Of a DNA stretch of 14,510 nucleotides, positions 1-6,219 are shown piece by piece. Origin of the DNA: Zymomonas sp. Its GTDB lineage: Bacteria > Pseudomonadota > Alphaproteobacteria > Sphingomonadales > Sphingomonadaceae. A program made the position numbers and the translations under genes. The DNA is taken from contig JAIYAJ010000329.1 in NCBI GenBank assembly GCA_027489105.1, positions 1 through 14,510 of the forward strand, given 5' to 3'. Every line of letters begins with the position of its first letter. Positions within the stretch are counted from its first letter, which is position 1. The notes under the pieces are model-generated. The model was not told the origin of the DNA, searched no databases, and saw nothing but the letters and a program-made list of their open reading frames with translations.

Positions 1-37
1 AGCGGGCGGTCGCCCACCCGCGAGCGCAGACTGGGAG

Positions 38-559
38 TTAAAGTTCGCGGATCAGCGTCGCAGGATCGCGGTCCCAGCGCTCGGCGGCCTTGCGCACGGC
101 GCCGAAGAAGGCGCGGATCGCGGGCTTGTCTTCGACGATCTCGATCATGTGGCCGAGTGTCGCGGACGTATCGACATAGGCATAGCGCATCGGCCCGAAC
201 AGGCCATCGGCCGCGACTTCGAAACCCTGGTCGACATAATGGGCGAGGTCGGCGTCATAGTCTCCGGCGATGAAGGCGACATGGTGGAACCCGGTCTGCC
301 CTGCAGGCACCGTGTCGCGATAGGCGGAGCGCGTATCGTCCAATTGCTCCACAAGTTCGATCTGAACGTCGCCATGTTGCGCGACGGCGGTCGAGAAACG
401 CGTGGTCGACGGTGCGCCGCGATAGCGCGGCTGGTCGAGCTTCAGGTCGCGATTGACGAGAAAGGGGCCGATGCCGGTGGTCGCATGCCAGCGCTGCGCG
501 GCTTCGATCAGGTCGGGCACGACCCAGGCATATTGAATGATCGTCGGCTGAAAACTCAT
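38..559 (-). CDS. VOC-family (glyoxalase/dioxygenase fold) protein
   Basis: This 173-aa protein has the paired beta-alpha-beta-beta-beta modules of the vicinal oxygen chelate fold, of the glyoxalase_4 type. The first module starts at IIQYAWVVPDL (about residues 7-17) and the second at GFHHVAF (90-96). Likely metal ligands are E68 in VQIELVEQ, H93 and E140 in GHMIEIVE. The usual first-strand His is replaced by Gln9, which can still bind metal, as in human glyoxalase I. I chose the ATG at 559 because the fold begins there, an AAGGA sits 9 nt upstream, and the longer frame runs into the epimerase gene. The start overlaps the epimerase stop by 4 bp (ATGA), so the two are translationally coupled. 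The reaction could be isomerisation, epimerisation or C-C/C-O cleavage of a pathway intermediate; the substrate is not readable from sequence. Confidence 0.85.
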   Translation of the reverse strand: MSFQPTIIQYAWVVPDLIEAAQRWHATTGIGPFLVNRDLKLDQPRYRGAPSTTRFSTAVAQHGDVQIELVEQLDDTRSAYRDTVPAGQTGFHHVAFIAGDYDADLAHYVDQGFEVAADGLFGPMRYAYVDTSATLGHMIEIVEDKPAIRAFFGAVRKAAERWDRDPATLIREL

Positions 560-1395
560 CGGGCTGCATCCTTCCGGTCGAGCGAGGCTAGGATCGAGCG
601 CGTCGCATCCACCGCGCGGCGGGCCCGTTCGAGGCCATCTACCCCTGCCTTGCGCGCTGCCTTCTGCGGAACTTCCACGTCGATCACCGTGCCCGGTCGC
701 AGCAGCGGCAGCGCCTCCAGCAACGGAAAGGCGCCCGTCCCCGGGATGCCGCGTTCGAAGATCGCCTCGTGCCAACGATCCTCATCGGCGATCGACAGCG
801 GACCGTCACAGATCTGGAAATAGCCGATCAGCGCGCTCGCCTCGGCTACGTCGGCGACCCGTCCTTCGCTCCTCACCAGATGGAGCGCGTCGCACACCAT
901 GGCGAGATTGTCGCGCTCGACCCGCCGGATGATCGAGGCTGCGTGCGCTACCGACCGCACCGCCGAAAAGGCGTTGGGCTCGAGCCCGGGGACGATCCCG
1001 AACGGCGACGCTCGGTCGCAGAAGTCGCGCAGCCAGTGGACGGCCTCATCATCGTCCAGTCCGTGGACGTGCACCGTAGCCTTGGTCGCGCCCAGCGCCT
1101 GTCCCACCGCCAGCGCTTCCTCGAACGCCGGATAGTCGGGCTGGCCGTCGATCGGAAAGAATTCGATGTTGCAGAGAGACACGCCGGCCCGGTCGAGTGC
1201 CTCGCGCACCACGGGGATGTCAGCCCGGCCGACGCTCGGGAACATCTGCCGGCCCTCTTCGGGCACATGGGTGAACAGGCAGACATGGTCGCAGCGCAGC
1301 GTGCCCGCGATCTCGATGAGCTCCAGCGGTGTCGCGTCGAGCACCGTCAGATGGTGCAGCGAGAGCGGGGCATCGACCAACAAAAAATCATTCAT
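556..1395 (-). CDS. Sugar phosphate isomerase/epimerase-like TIM-barrel protein
   Basis: This 279-aa protein belongs to the AP-endonuclease-2/xylose-isomerase-like TIM barrel family. Candidate divalent-metal ligands occur in the expected order: E139 (GLEPN), D169 and H172 (CDALHL), D197 (QICDGP) and E241 (DVEVPQ). The family motif resembling R-x-x-PGxG appears as ERGIPGTGAFPL at 214-225. Members isomerise or epimerise sugars, inositols or keto acids, and some act in aromatic catabolism as dehydratases or lyases. Pairing with a VOC protein and divergence from a Rieske oxygenase operon suggest a catabolic role here (inference). No Shine-Dalgarno sequence precedes the ATG at 1395. A possible -10 lies only about 8 bp upstream, so the message may be leaderless. 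An imperfect palindrome is centred on the start codon. Confidence 0.85.
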   Translation of the reverse strand: MNDFLLVDAPLSLHHLTVLDATPLELIEIAGTLRCDHVCLFTHVPEEGRQMFPSVGRADIPVVREALDRAGVSLCNIEFFPIDGQPDYPAFEEALAVGQALGATKATVHVHGLDDDEAVHWLRDFCDRASPFGIVPGLEPNAFSAVRSVAHAASIIRRVERDNLAMVCDALHLVRSEGRVADVAEASALIGYFQICDGPLSIADEDRWHEAIFERGIPGTGAFPLLEALPLLRPGTVIDVEVPQKAARKAGVDGLERARRAVDATRSILASLDRKDAAR

Positions 1396-1403
1396 GATTG
1401 TTT
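1382..1403. promoter_or_regulatory. Imperfect palindrome on the epimerase start codon (candidate operator)
   Basis: The core arms AATCAT (1386-1391) and ATGATT (1394-1399) flank a 2-bp centre. Beyond one mismatch the symmetry continues as A-tract (1382-1384) against T-tract (1401-1403). The site covers the ATG of the epimerase gene and lies inside the divergent promoter region shared with the Rieske operon. It is a reasonable operator for a dimeric regulator, but no regulator gene is present in the window. Confidence 0.35.
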
Positions 1404-1432
1404 TTATGCGCAGCTGTGTTAGGGCGAGTCAA
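1403..1432 (-). promoter_or_regulatory. Candidate sigma70-type promoter for the epimerase-VOC operon
   Basis: Read on the minus strand, TTGACT (plus coordinates 1427-1432) is followed after 18 bp by CATAAA (1403-1408). Transcription would begin at about 1396, next to the ATG at 1395. The -35 is good and the -10 mediocre. The lack of a ribosome binding site agrees with a leaderless start, but this rests on pattern matching only. Confidence 0.3.
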
Positions 1433-1466
1433 TCGAGAGATCACAAGGACCGGCGGGACAGGATCG

Positions 1467-2687
1467 ATGGACGGTATCAGTCGCGGCAGTGCGGTGGAAG
1501 ATTACGCACGGATGGACTTCGAACGGGGCCGCAAGGCCGCCCCCGAGGGCTTTCCCAGCCTGCCGGACATCCCCGGCAAGCGCTATGTCGATCCCGAGTT
1601 TCTTGCGCTCGAGAAGGACTCGATGTGGAAAAAGGCCTGGCTCTATGCCGGCCATGTCGACCAGGCGCCCAATCCGGGCAGCTGGTTCCTGACCCGCAAC
1701 ACCGGCTCGCCGATCATCATCGTCCGCGATCTGGGCGGCGAGATTCGGGCCTTCTACAATACCTGCCAGCATCGCGGCGCGCCGCTGGTCACCGAGGATG
1801 CCGGCGAATCGCGCGGCTTCGTCTGCGGCTATCATGGCTGGAGCTACACGCTCGACGGCAAGCTGACCGCCGTGCGCGACCGGCGCGACTTCGTCGATCT
1901 CGACTTTTCCTGTCGCTCCCTGGTCCCCGTCCGCTGCGAGCGGCTCGGCAGCCTGATCTTCGTCAACGAGGATCCCGAGGCGCAGCCTTTGCTCGATCAT
2001 ATCGGCCCGATGGCGAAGGAGCTCGACCAGTTCCAGCTCGACAATCTGCGCCTCGTCGACAGCCGCAGCTACGACGTCGGCTGCAATGTGAAGGTGCTGC
2101 TCGACGCATTTCTCGAAGTCTATCACATCAAGTCGATCCACCAGAAAACGGTCGACCGCTTTCTTGACCATCGCGGCATGATCGTGACGCTCTGGCCGAA
2201 CGGGCATAGCCGGATGGTGACGCCCAATGCGCGTCCCGACTGGAAGGATCCGGGCACGATCGGCATGCCGAAGATCCCGACGGTGACCGACCTGCCGGCG
2301 AACAACAACGTCAGCTATCACATCTATCCCAATTTCGTGATGCCGCCGTCCGACAGCGGCATCCCGATCCTGCAATTCTGGCCGACCGGCCCCAAGACCT
2401 CGCGCGTCGTGTCGAGCTGGATCGGCCCGGATCACGATCCCGCCAACCCCCATCCGATGTGGGAAACGCGGATCGATAACTGGACGCGGATTCTCTATGA
2501 GGATCTCCAATATGCCCCGCAGATCCAGGAGTCGCTGGAGAGTGACGGCTTCCGGGGCATGCCGCTCAACTATCAGGAGCGGCGCATCTATCATTGGCAT
2601 GAGGAACTCGACCGTCGCATCGGTCTGAACCGCGTGCCGGCCGACGCGCGGGTCGAGCAGGTGCTGCACGACTGGGTCACGCGCTGA
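1467..2687 (+). CDS. Rieske non-heme iron oxygenase, alpha (catalytic) subunit
   Basis: This 406-aa protein is the catalytic subunit of a ring-hydroxylating or demethylating type oxygenase. The N-terminal Rieske domain has C100-x-H102 and C120-x-x-H123 separated by 17 residues (CQHRGAPL and CGYHGW), which hold the 2Fe-2S cluster. The catalytic domain has H220 and H225 in EVYHIKSIH and a probable third iron ligand D346 in LYEDLQYAP. The residue normally bridging the Rieske centre and the iron is Glu217, not Asp (E-x2-H-x4-H). This is the arrangement known from carnitine oxygenase CntA and related amine oxygenases. I chose the ATG at 1467, with GGGA 8 nt upstream; an in-frame ATG at 1398 would add a non-homologous leader. 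No small (beta) subunit follows, so an alpha-only enzyme is likely. It is the first gene of a four-gene operon. The substrate is unknown. Confidence 0.93.
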   Translation: MDGISRGSAVEDYARMDFERGRKAAPEGFPSLPDIPGKRYVDPEFLALEKDSMWKKAWLYAGHVDQAPNPGSWFLTRNTGSPIIIVRDLGGEIRAFYNTCQHRGAPLVTEDAGESRGFVCGYHGWSYTLDGKLTAVRDRRDFVDLDFSCRSLVPVRCERLGSLIFVNEDPEAQPLLDHIGPMAKELDQFQLDNLRLVDSRSYDVGCNVKVLLDAFLEVYHIKSIHQKTVDRFLDHRGMIVTLWPNGHSRMVTPNARPDWKDPGTIGMPKIPTVTDLPANNNVSYHIYPNFVMPPSDSGIPILQFWPTGPKTSRVVSSWIGPDHDPANPHPMWETRIDNWTRILYEDLQYAPQIQESLESDGFRGMPLNYQERRIYHWHEELDRRIGLNRVPADARVEQVLHDWVTR

Positions 2688-2708
2688 ACTTTTCTGGGAG
2701 GGGTTATC

Positions 2709-3869
2709 ATGGATTTCAGGCTCACGCCCGAGCAGGAGGAACTGCGCGAGGCCGCCAGGACCTTCGCGCGCGCCGAACTGCCGGCCATCGCTGCGGAATG
2801 CGAGCGCGACAACAAGCCGCCGAGCCATGAGCTCGTGCATCGCTTCGCCGAGATGGGCTTTCTCGGCATCAACGTGCCGGCCGAACTGGGCGGTCTCGGT
2901 CTCGGCAATCTCGAGGCGCTGATCGTTCTCGAGGAGTTCGCCAAGATTTCCTCGGCGGTCGCCTTCCCGATCTTCGAATCCTCGGTCGGCCCGGTGCGGG
3001 CGATCGAGCATTTCGCCTCGGACAGCCTGAAGCAGCGCATCGTCCCCGCCGTCTGCAAGGGCGAGATGGTCGTCGCGATCGGCATGTCCGAGCCGGATGC
3101 CGGCTCGGCGCTGACCGACCTTAAGACCAAGGGTGTGGTCAAGGGCGACAAGCTCGTCCTCAACGGCACCAAGCGCTGGTGCTCGGGCGGCGGCCATGCC
3201 GATGCCTATCTGGTCTATTGCCGCCTGTCCGACGATCCGGGGCCCAAGGCGATCGGCGCGGTGCTGGTCGAGAAGGACACGCCCGGCTTCACCTTCGGAC
3301 CGAACGAGCAGCTGATGGGCTTCCGCGGCGTGCCCTCGGCCGACCTCAATTTCGACGATGTGGAAATCCCGCTCGACAACATCGTCGTGCCGGCCGGCGG
3401 CTTCAAGAAGCTGATGGAGACCTTCGACCTCGAACGCTGCGGCAATGCCACCATGGCGCTCGGTCAGGCATCGGGCGCGCTCGAGGACGTGACCGCCTAT
3501 GTCCAGGAACGCCGCCAGTTCGGCAAGCCGATCGTCGAGTTCCAGGCGGTCCAGCTGAAGCTCGCCGAAATGCACATGAAGGTCGACGCGGCCCGGCTGC
3601 TGATCTGGCGCGCAGCGGCGAATGCCGAGGATGGCCTGCCGTCGATCCTCGACAGCTCGACCGCCAAATGCTTCGCCAATTCGATCGCACGCGAAGTGGC
3701 CGGCGACGCCGTCCAGCTGATGGGCGCCTATGGCTATTCCAAGGATTTCCCGATGGAACGCCGGCTGCGCGACAGCTGGGGCTGGGGCATCGCCGGTGGT
3801 GCGATCGACATCCAGAAGGTCAACATCGCCTCCGCGCTGCTCGGCCGGCGCTTCGACCAGAGGCGCTGA
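2709..3869 (+). CDS. Acyl-CoA dehydrogenase family protein
   Basis: This 386-aa protein is of normal length for an acyl-CoA dehydrogenase and has all three domains. The N-terminal helical domain starts DFRLTPEQEELRE. The middle beta domain carries the FAD signature AIGMSEPDAGSAL at 123-135. The C-terminal helical domain includes ERRQFGKPI at 267-275. It would transfer two electrons from an acyl-CoA to FAD and then to ETF, forming an enoyl-CoA. The canonical C-terminal catalytic Glu (in YEGT of medium-chain enzymes) is absent: IAGGAIDIQ at 361-369 has Gly363 there. Glu242 in FDLERCGNA aligns instead with the catalytic Glu of isovaleryl- and long-chain acyl-CoA dehydrogenases, so activity is plausible. 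A GGGAGGGG ribosome site precedes the ATG, 21 bp after the Rieske gene. The stop overlaps the ferredoxin start as TGATG. Confidence 0.93.
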   Translation: MDFRLTPEQEELREAARTFARAELPAIAAECERDNKPPSHELVHRFAEMGFLGINVPAELGGLGLGNLEALIVLEEFAKISSAVAFPIFESSVGPVRAIEHFASDSLKQRIVPAVCKGEMVVAIGMSEPDAGSALTDLKTKGVVKGDKLVLNGTKRWCSGGGHADAYLVYCRLSDDPGPKAIGAVLVEKDTPGFTFGPNEQLMGFRGVPSADLNFDDVEIPLDNIVVPAGGFKKLMETFDLERCGNATMALGQASGALEDVTAYVQERRQFGKPIVEFQAVQLKLAEMHMKVDAARLLIWRAAANAEDGLPSILDSSTAKCFANSIAREVAGDAVQLMGAYGYSKDFPMERRLRDSWGWGIAGGAIDIQKVNIASALLGRRFDQRR

Positions 3870-4183
3870 TGGCGCTCCAGCGCGTCGCCGCCCTGGCGGA
3901 GGTCCCGGAAGGGGGCAACAAGGCGTTCGACGCCTGCGGCACATCGGTACTGCTCTGCCGCACCGCCGCCGGGGTGTTCGCGGTGGAGAATATGTGCAGC
4001 CACGCGCTTGCCCATCTCGAGGGCGGCAAGGTGAAGGGGCCGCACATCTTCTGCCCGCTTCACGGGGTGCGCTTCGACATGCGCACCGGCGAGCCGAACG
4101 GCACGCTGACGCGCAAGCCGATCACCGTCTTCCCGGTCAGTATCGAGGGCGACGACGTTCTGGTGGAGATGCCCGATGCCTAA
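3869..4183 (+). CDS. Rieske-type [2Fe-2S] ferredoxin
   Basis: This 104-aa protein has the size and fold signature of the Rieske ferredoxins that feed ring-hydroxylating oxygenases. The cluster ligands are C43-x-H45 (MCSHAL) and C62-x-x-H65 (FCPLHG), separated by 16 residues. It most likely shuttles electrons to the oxygenase encoded at the head of the operon. The ATG is fixed by the TGATG overlap with the acyl-CoA dehydrogenase stop and by AGAGG 5 nt upstream. The 3' end overlaps the next gene by 8 bp. The NAD(P)H-dependent ferredoxin reductase expected to complete the chain is not encoded in this window. Confidence 0.92.
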   Translation: MALQRVAALAEVPEGGNKAFDACGTSVLLCRTAAGVFAVENMCSHALAHLEGGKVKGPHIFCPLHGVRFDMRTGEPNGTLTRKPITVFPVSIEGDDVLVEMPDA

Positions 4184-4808
4184 GCTGTTGCACCTCGACG
4201 CCAGCCCTCGCGGGCCCCGCTCGCGCTCGAACATGGTCGCCGAGCGGCTGCTGGCGCAGCGTCCGGACATCGAGGTCGAGTATCTCAACCTGTTCGAGGC
4301 CGAGCTTCCGGCCTTCGACGGCGCGACGATCGAAGGGCGCTATGCGCTGATCGCGGGTGAGGCGGTCGATCCGTCGGTCGAGGCGCAATGGGGTGCGATC
4401 GGCCGGCTGATCGAGCATTTCCTGTCCTTCGACGGCTGGGTGATGACGGTGCCGATGTGGAATTTCGGCATTCCCTATCCGCTCAAGCACTATGTCGATC
4501 TTGTCACCCAGCCGGGCATGAGCTTCCGCGTGGTCGACGGGCAGGGCGAGGGGCTGGCGGCGGGCCGCAAGGCGGTGCTCATCACCTCGGGCGCGCTGGA
4601 CATCCGCCCCGGTGGGCCGATGGCGGCACTCGACCATCAGCACGCCTTCCTGACCGGCTGGCTGGGCTTCATCGGCGTCACCGATATCGAGACGATCCAC
4701 GTCAAGCCGACCTTCGGCCCGCCCGAGGCGGTCGAGCCGGTCATGGCGACGGCCTATGCCGAGGCCGATGCGCTCGCCTCGCGGCTGTTCCGGCCCGACC
4801 GCGTATAG
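4176..4808 (+). CDS. azoR: AzoR-like FMN-dependent NADH:quinone oxidoreductase
   Basis: This 210-aa protein has the flavodoxin-2 fold of the AzoR/quinone reductase family (E. coli AzoR is about 200 aa). The phosphate-binding start is LLHLDASPRGPRSRS (4-18). The family signature VPMWNFGIPYPLKHYVDL begins at about residue 90, and a second flavin-loop region is KAVLITSGA at about 132-140. Such enzymes use NAD(P)H to reduce quinones, azo dyes or other electrophiles through FMN. GGAG lies 7 nt before the ATG, inside the ferredoxin gene, so translation is probably coupled. The role here could be quinone reduction after ring oxidation or, more speculatively, electron supply to the ferredoxin. The last 55 bp lie antisense to the coding end of the MaoC-type gene. 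Confidence 0.87.
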   Translation: MPKLLHLDASPRGPRSRSNMVAERLLAQRPDIEVEYLNLFEAELPAFDGATIEGRYALIAGEAVDPSVEAQWGAIGRLIEHFLSFDGWVMTVPMWNFGIPYPLKHYVDLVTQPGMSFRVVDGQGEGLAAGRKAVLITSGALDIRPGGPMAALDHQHAFLTGWLGFIGVTDIETIHVKPTFGPPEAVEPVMATAYAEADALASRLFRPDRV

Positions 4809-5266
4809 ACCAGGTTGATGCTGGTGAAGCTGACCGCCTCCTCGCCGCGCTGGTTGATCACGGCATAGCGGGTGATGGCGGTCCCCCGGTCCTCGCGCGA
4901 GGTCGACGGGCGCAGTTCGACGATCTCCGAAGTGACGTGGATCGTGTCGCCTGCGCGGACCGCCTTCTTCAGCCGGAAATCGTCCCAGCCGATGCCGCAG
5001 ACGAAATCGATGTCCGAATTGATCTCGTGGTCCATCTGACGCCACAGCGCCAGGACGTGGATGCCCGATGCGATCACCTCGCCGAACACCGACTGGGTGG
5101 CGAGCTCGGCGTCGCTGTGAAACCATTGCGGGTCCCATTGCCGCGCGAAGTCCAGCATCTCCTCGCGGGTCACGGTGCGCGGCGCCGACACGCGCCGTTC
5201 ACCCACCGCAAGATCCTCGAAGCAGCGCGTCGGGCGCACGGGGGTGAAGGCGGCGGGTTCGGACAT
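4754..5266 (-). CDS. MaoC-like (R)-specific enoyl-CoA hydratase family protein
   Basis: This 170-aa hot-dog-fold protein has the hydratase-2 active-site signature at residues 44-52 (WDPQWFHSD), with catalytic D45 and H50 as in DPxPFHxD. The downstream FGEVIASGIHVLAL matches the usual FGxxIAxG segment. It would hydrate a trans-enoyl-CoA, or catalyse the reverse dehydration, and so pairs logically with the acyl-CoA dehydrogenase and thioesterase nearby. I chose the ATG at 5266 because AGGAGA lies 6 nt upstream on the minus strand; an earlier ATG at 5335 would add a low-complexity leader. The C-terminal tail after LVYT is Ser/Ala-rich (SGRNSREASASASA). It is encoded opposite the end of the AzoR-like gene and is probably a non-conserved extension. 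The gene diverges from the thioesterase gene. Confidence 0.85.
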   Translation of the reverse strand: MSEPAAFTPVRPTRCFEDLAVGERRVSAPRTVTREEMLDFARQWDPQWFHSDAELATQSVFGEVIASGIHVLALWRQMDHEINSDIDFVCGIGWDDFRLKKAVRAGDTIHVTSEIVELRPSTSREDRGTAITRYAVINQRGEEAVSFTSINLVYTRSGRNSREASASASA

Positions 5267-5311
5267 CGGGGCTCTCCTGTTCGTTTTTCTCTTTCCCCCG
5301 GACGGCGGCTT

Positions 5312-5338
5312 TTGCCAAGGCTGTCCGCCGGACATAAG
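5312..5338 (+). promoter_or_regulatory. Candidate tesB promoter with embedded palindrome
   Basis: In the 86-bp divergent spacer between the hydratase and thioesterase genes, TTGCCA (5312-5317) and CATAAG (5333-5338) form a possible promoter pair with a short 15-bp spacer. Inside it TGTCC (5322-5326) and GGACA (5330-5334) form a palindrome with a 3-bp centre, well placed to act as an operator. Both calls come from inspection of a short GC-rich stretch. Confidence 0.25.
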
Positions 5339-5352
5339 CAGGGCTGAATTGC

Positions 5353-6204
5353 GTGAGACACAGATTTTCGGAGCTGTTCGACTTTGGCGAAGGGCCCGAT
5401 GGCGCCCTGCGCGCGCCGGCGTCGGGCGGCCCGCTGTTCCGGCTCTATGGCGGCCAGGTCCTCGCTCAGGCGCTGGCGGCGGCGCAGTCGACGGTGTCGG
5501 TCGAAAAGCTCGCTCATAGCTGCCACGCCTATTTCGTCCGCGCCGGGCGGACCGACCAGCCGATCGATTTCACGGTCTTGCGCGACGCCGATGGGCGCAG
5601 CTTCTCGGCGCGACGGATCGAGGCGCGGCAGGAGGGCATACTGATCCTGACCATGTCCGCATCCTTTCATGTGGCGGAGGAGGGGGCAACGCACGGCGCC
5701 ATCATGCCCGACGTGCCCGATCCTGAATCGATCGTCCCGCAGGATGAGGTCATTGCCGCCGCGCTGCCGTACATGCCGCCGCACCGCATCGTCTTCTGGG
5801 ATCGGGACATCGGCATCGACTATCGCGCGGTCGAGCCCTTCGTGACGATCGATCCGCCCCGCGCGCGCGCGCGCCGCTCCTTCTGGTTCCGCCTGCGCGA
5901 TCCGATGGGCGACGATCCGGCCGAGCATCAGCGGATGCTGGCCTTCGCCTCCGACCTCTACATCATGCATACGGGGTTGTTGCCGCTCGGCATCAGCTGG
6001 TCGGCGCACGACCTGCAGGATGCCAGCCTCGACCATGCCATCTGGTTCCATCAGCGCTTTCGCGCCGACGACTGGCTGCTCTACGCTATGGACAGCCCCT
6101 ATGCCGGCGGTGCGCGCACGCTCGGGCGGGGCACGATCTTCGACCGGGCAGGGCGCGTCGTCGCCTCGGTCGCGCAGGAGGGGCTCATCCGGATTGCCGG
6201 CTGA
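5353..6204 (+). CDS. tesB: Acyl-CoA thioesterase II (TesB family)
   Basis: This 283-aa double hot-dog protein closely follows E. coli TesB (about 286 aa) in length and order. N-terminal hallmarks are RLYGGQVLAQAL (30-41) and HSCHAYFVRAG (55-65). C-terminal hallmarks are LAFASDL, LDHAIWFH and VAQEGLIR. By alignment to E. coli D204, T228 and Q278 the active site is D201, S225 and Q275; the Thr-to-Ser change keeps the hydroxyl. It hydrolyses acyl-CoA to free acid and CoA, possibly recovering CoA from dead-end esters of the neighbouring pathway. The start is a GTG at 5353, with AGGG about 9 nt upstream and no suitable ATG before the conserved fold. It ends 15 bp before the convergent PepSY gene, with no clear terminator between. 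Confidence 0.9.
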   Translation: MRHRFSELFDFGEGPDGALRAPASGGPLFRLYGGQVLAQALAAAQSTVSVEKLAHSCHAYFVRAGRTDQPIDFTVLRDADGRSFSARRIEARQEGILILTMSASFHVAEEGATHGAIMPDVPDPESIVPQDEVIAAALPYMPPHRIVFWDRDIGIDYRAVEPFVTIDPPRARARRSFWFRLRDPMGDDPAEHQRMLAFASDLYIMHTGLLPLGISWSAHDLQDASLDHAIWFHQRFRADDWLLYAMDSPYAGGARTLGRGTIFDRAGRVVASVAQEGLIRIAG

Positions 6205-6219
6205 GCCCCCTTCCCGTCC

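Noticed and set aside
1..37. GGGCG/CGCCC hairpin after the VOC gene stop as a terminator
   Set aside because: The loop is only 2 nt, no U-tract can be seen, and the window ends there.
1419..3944. A very long open frame on the minus strand antisense to the Rieske and dehydrogenase genes
   Set aside because: Its translation is rich in Arg, Asp, His and Ala without domain motifs, and it mirrors codon bias of clearly recognisable genes on the other strand.
5861..5874. Run of seven GC dinucleotides that could form Z-DNA or slip
   Set aside because: It encodes RARAR inside the conserved thioesterase gene and is expected by chance in such GC-rich DNA.
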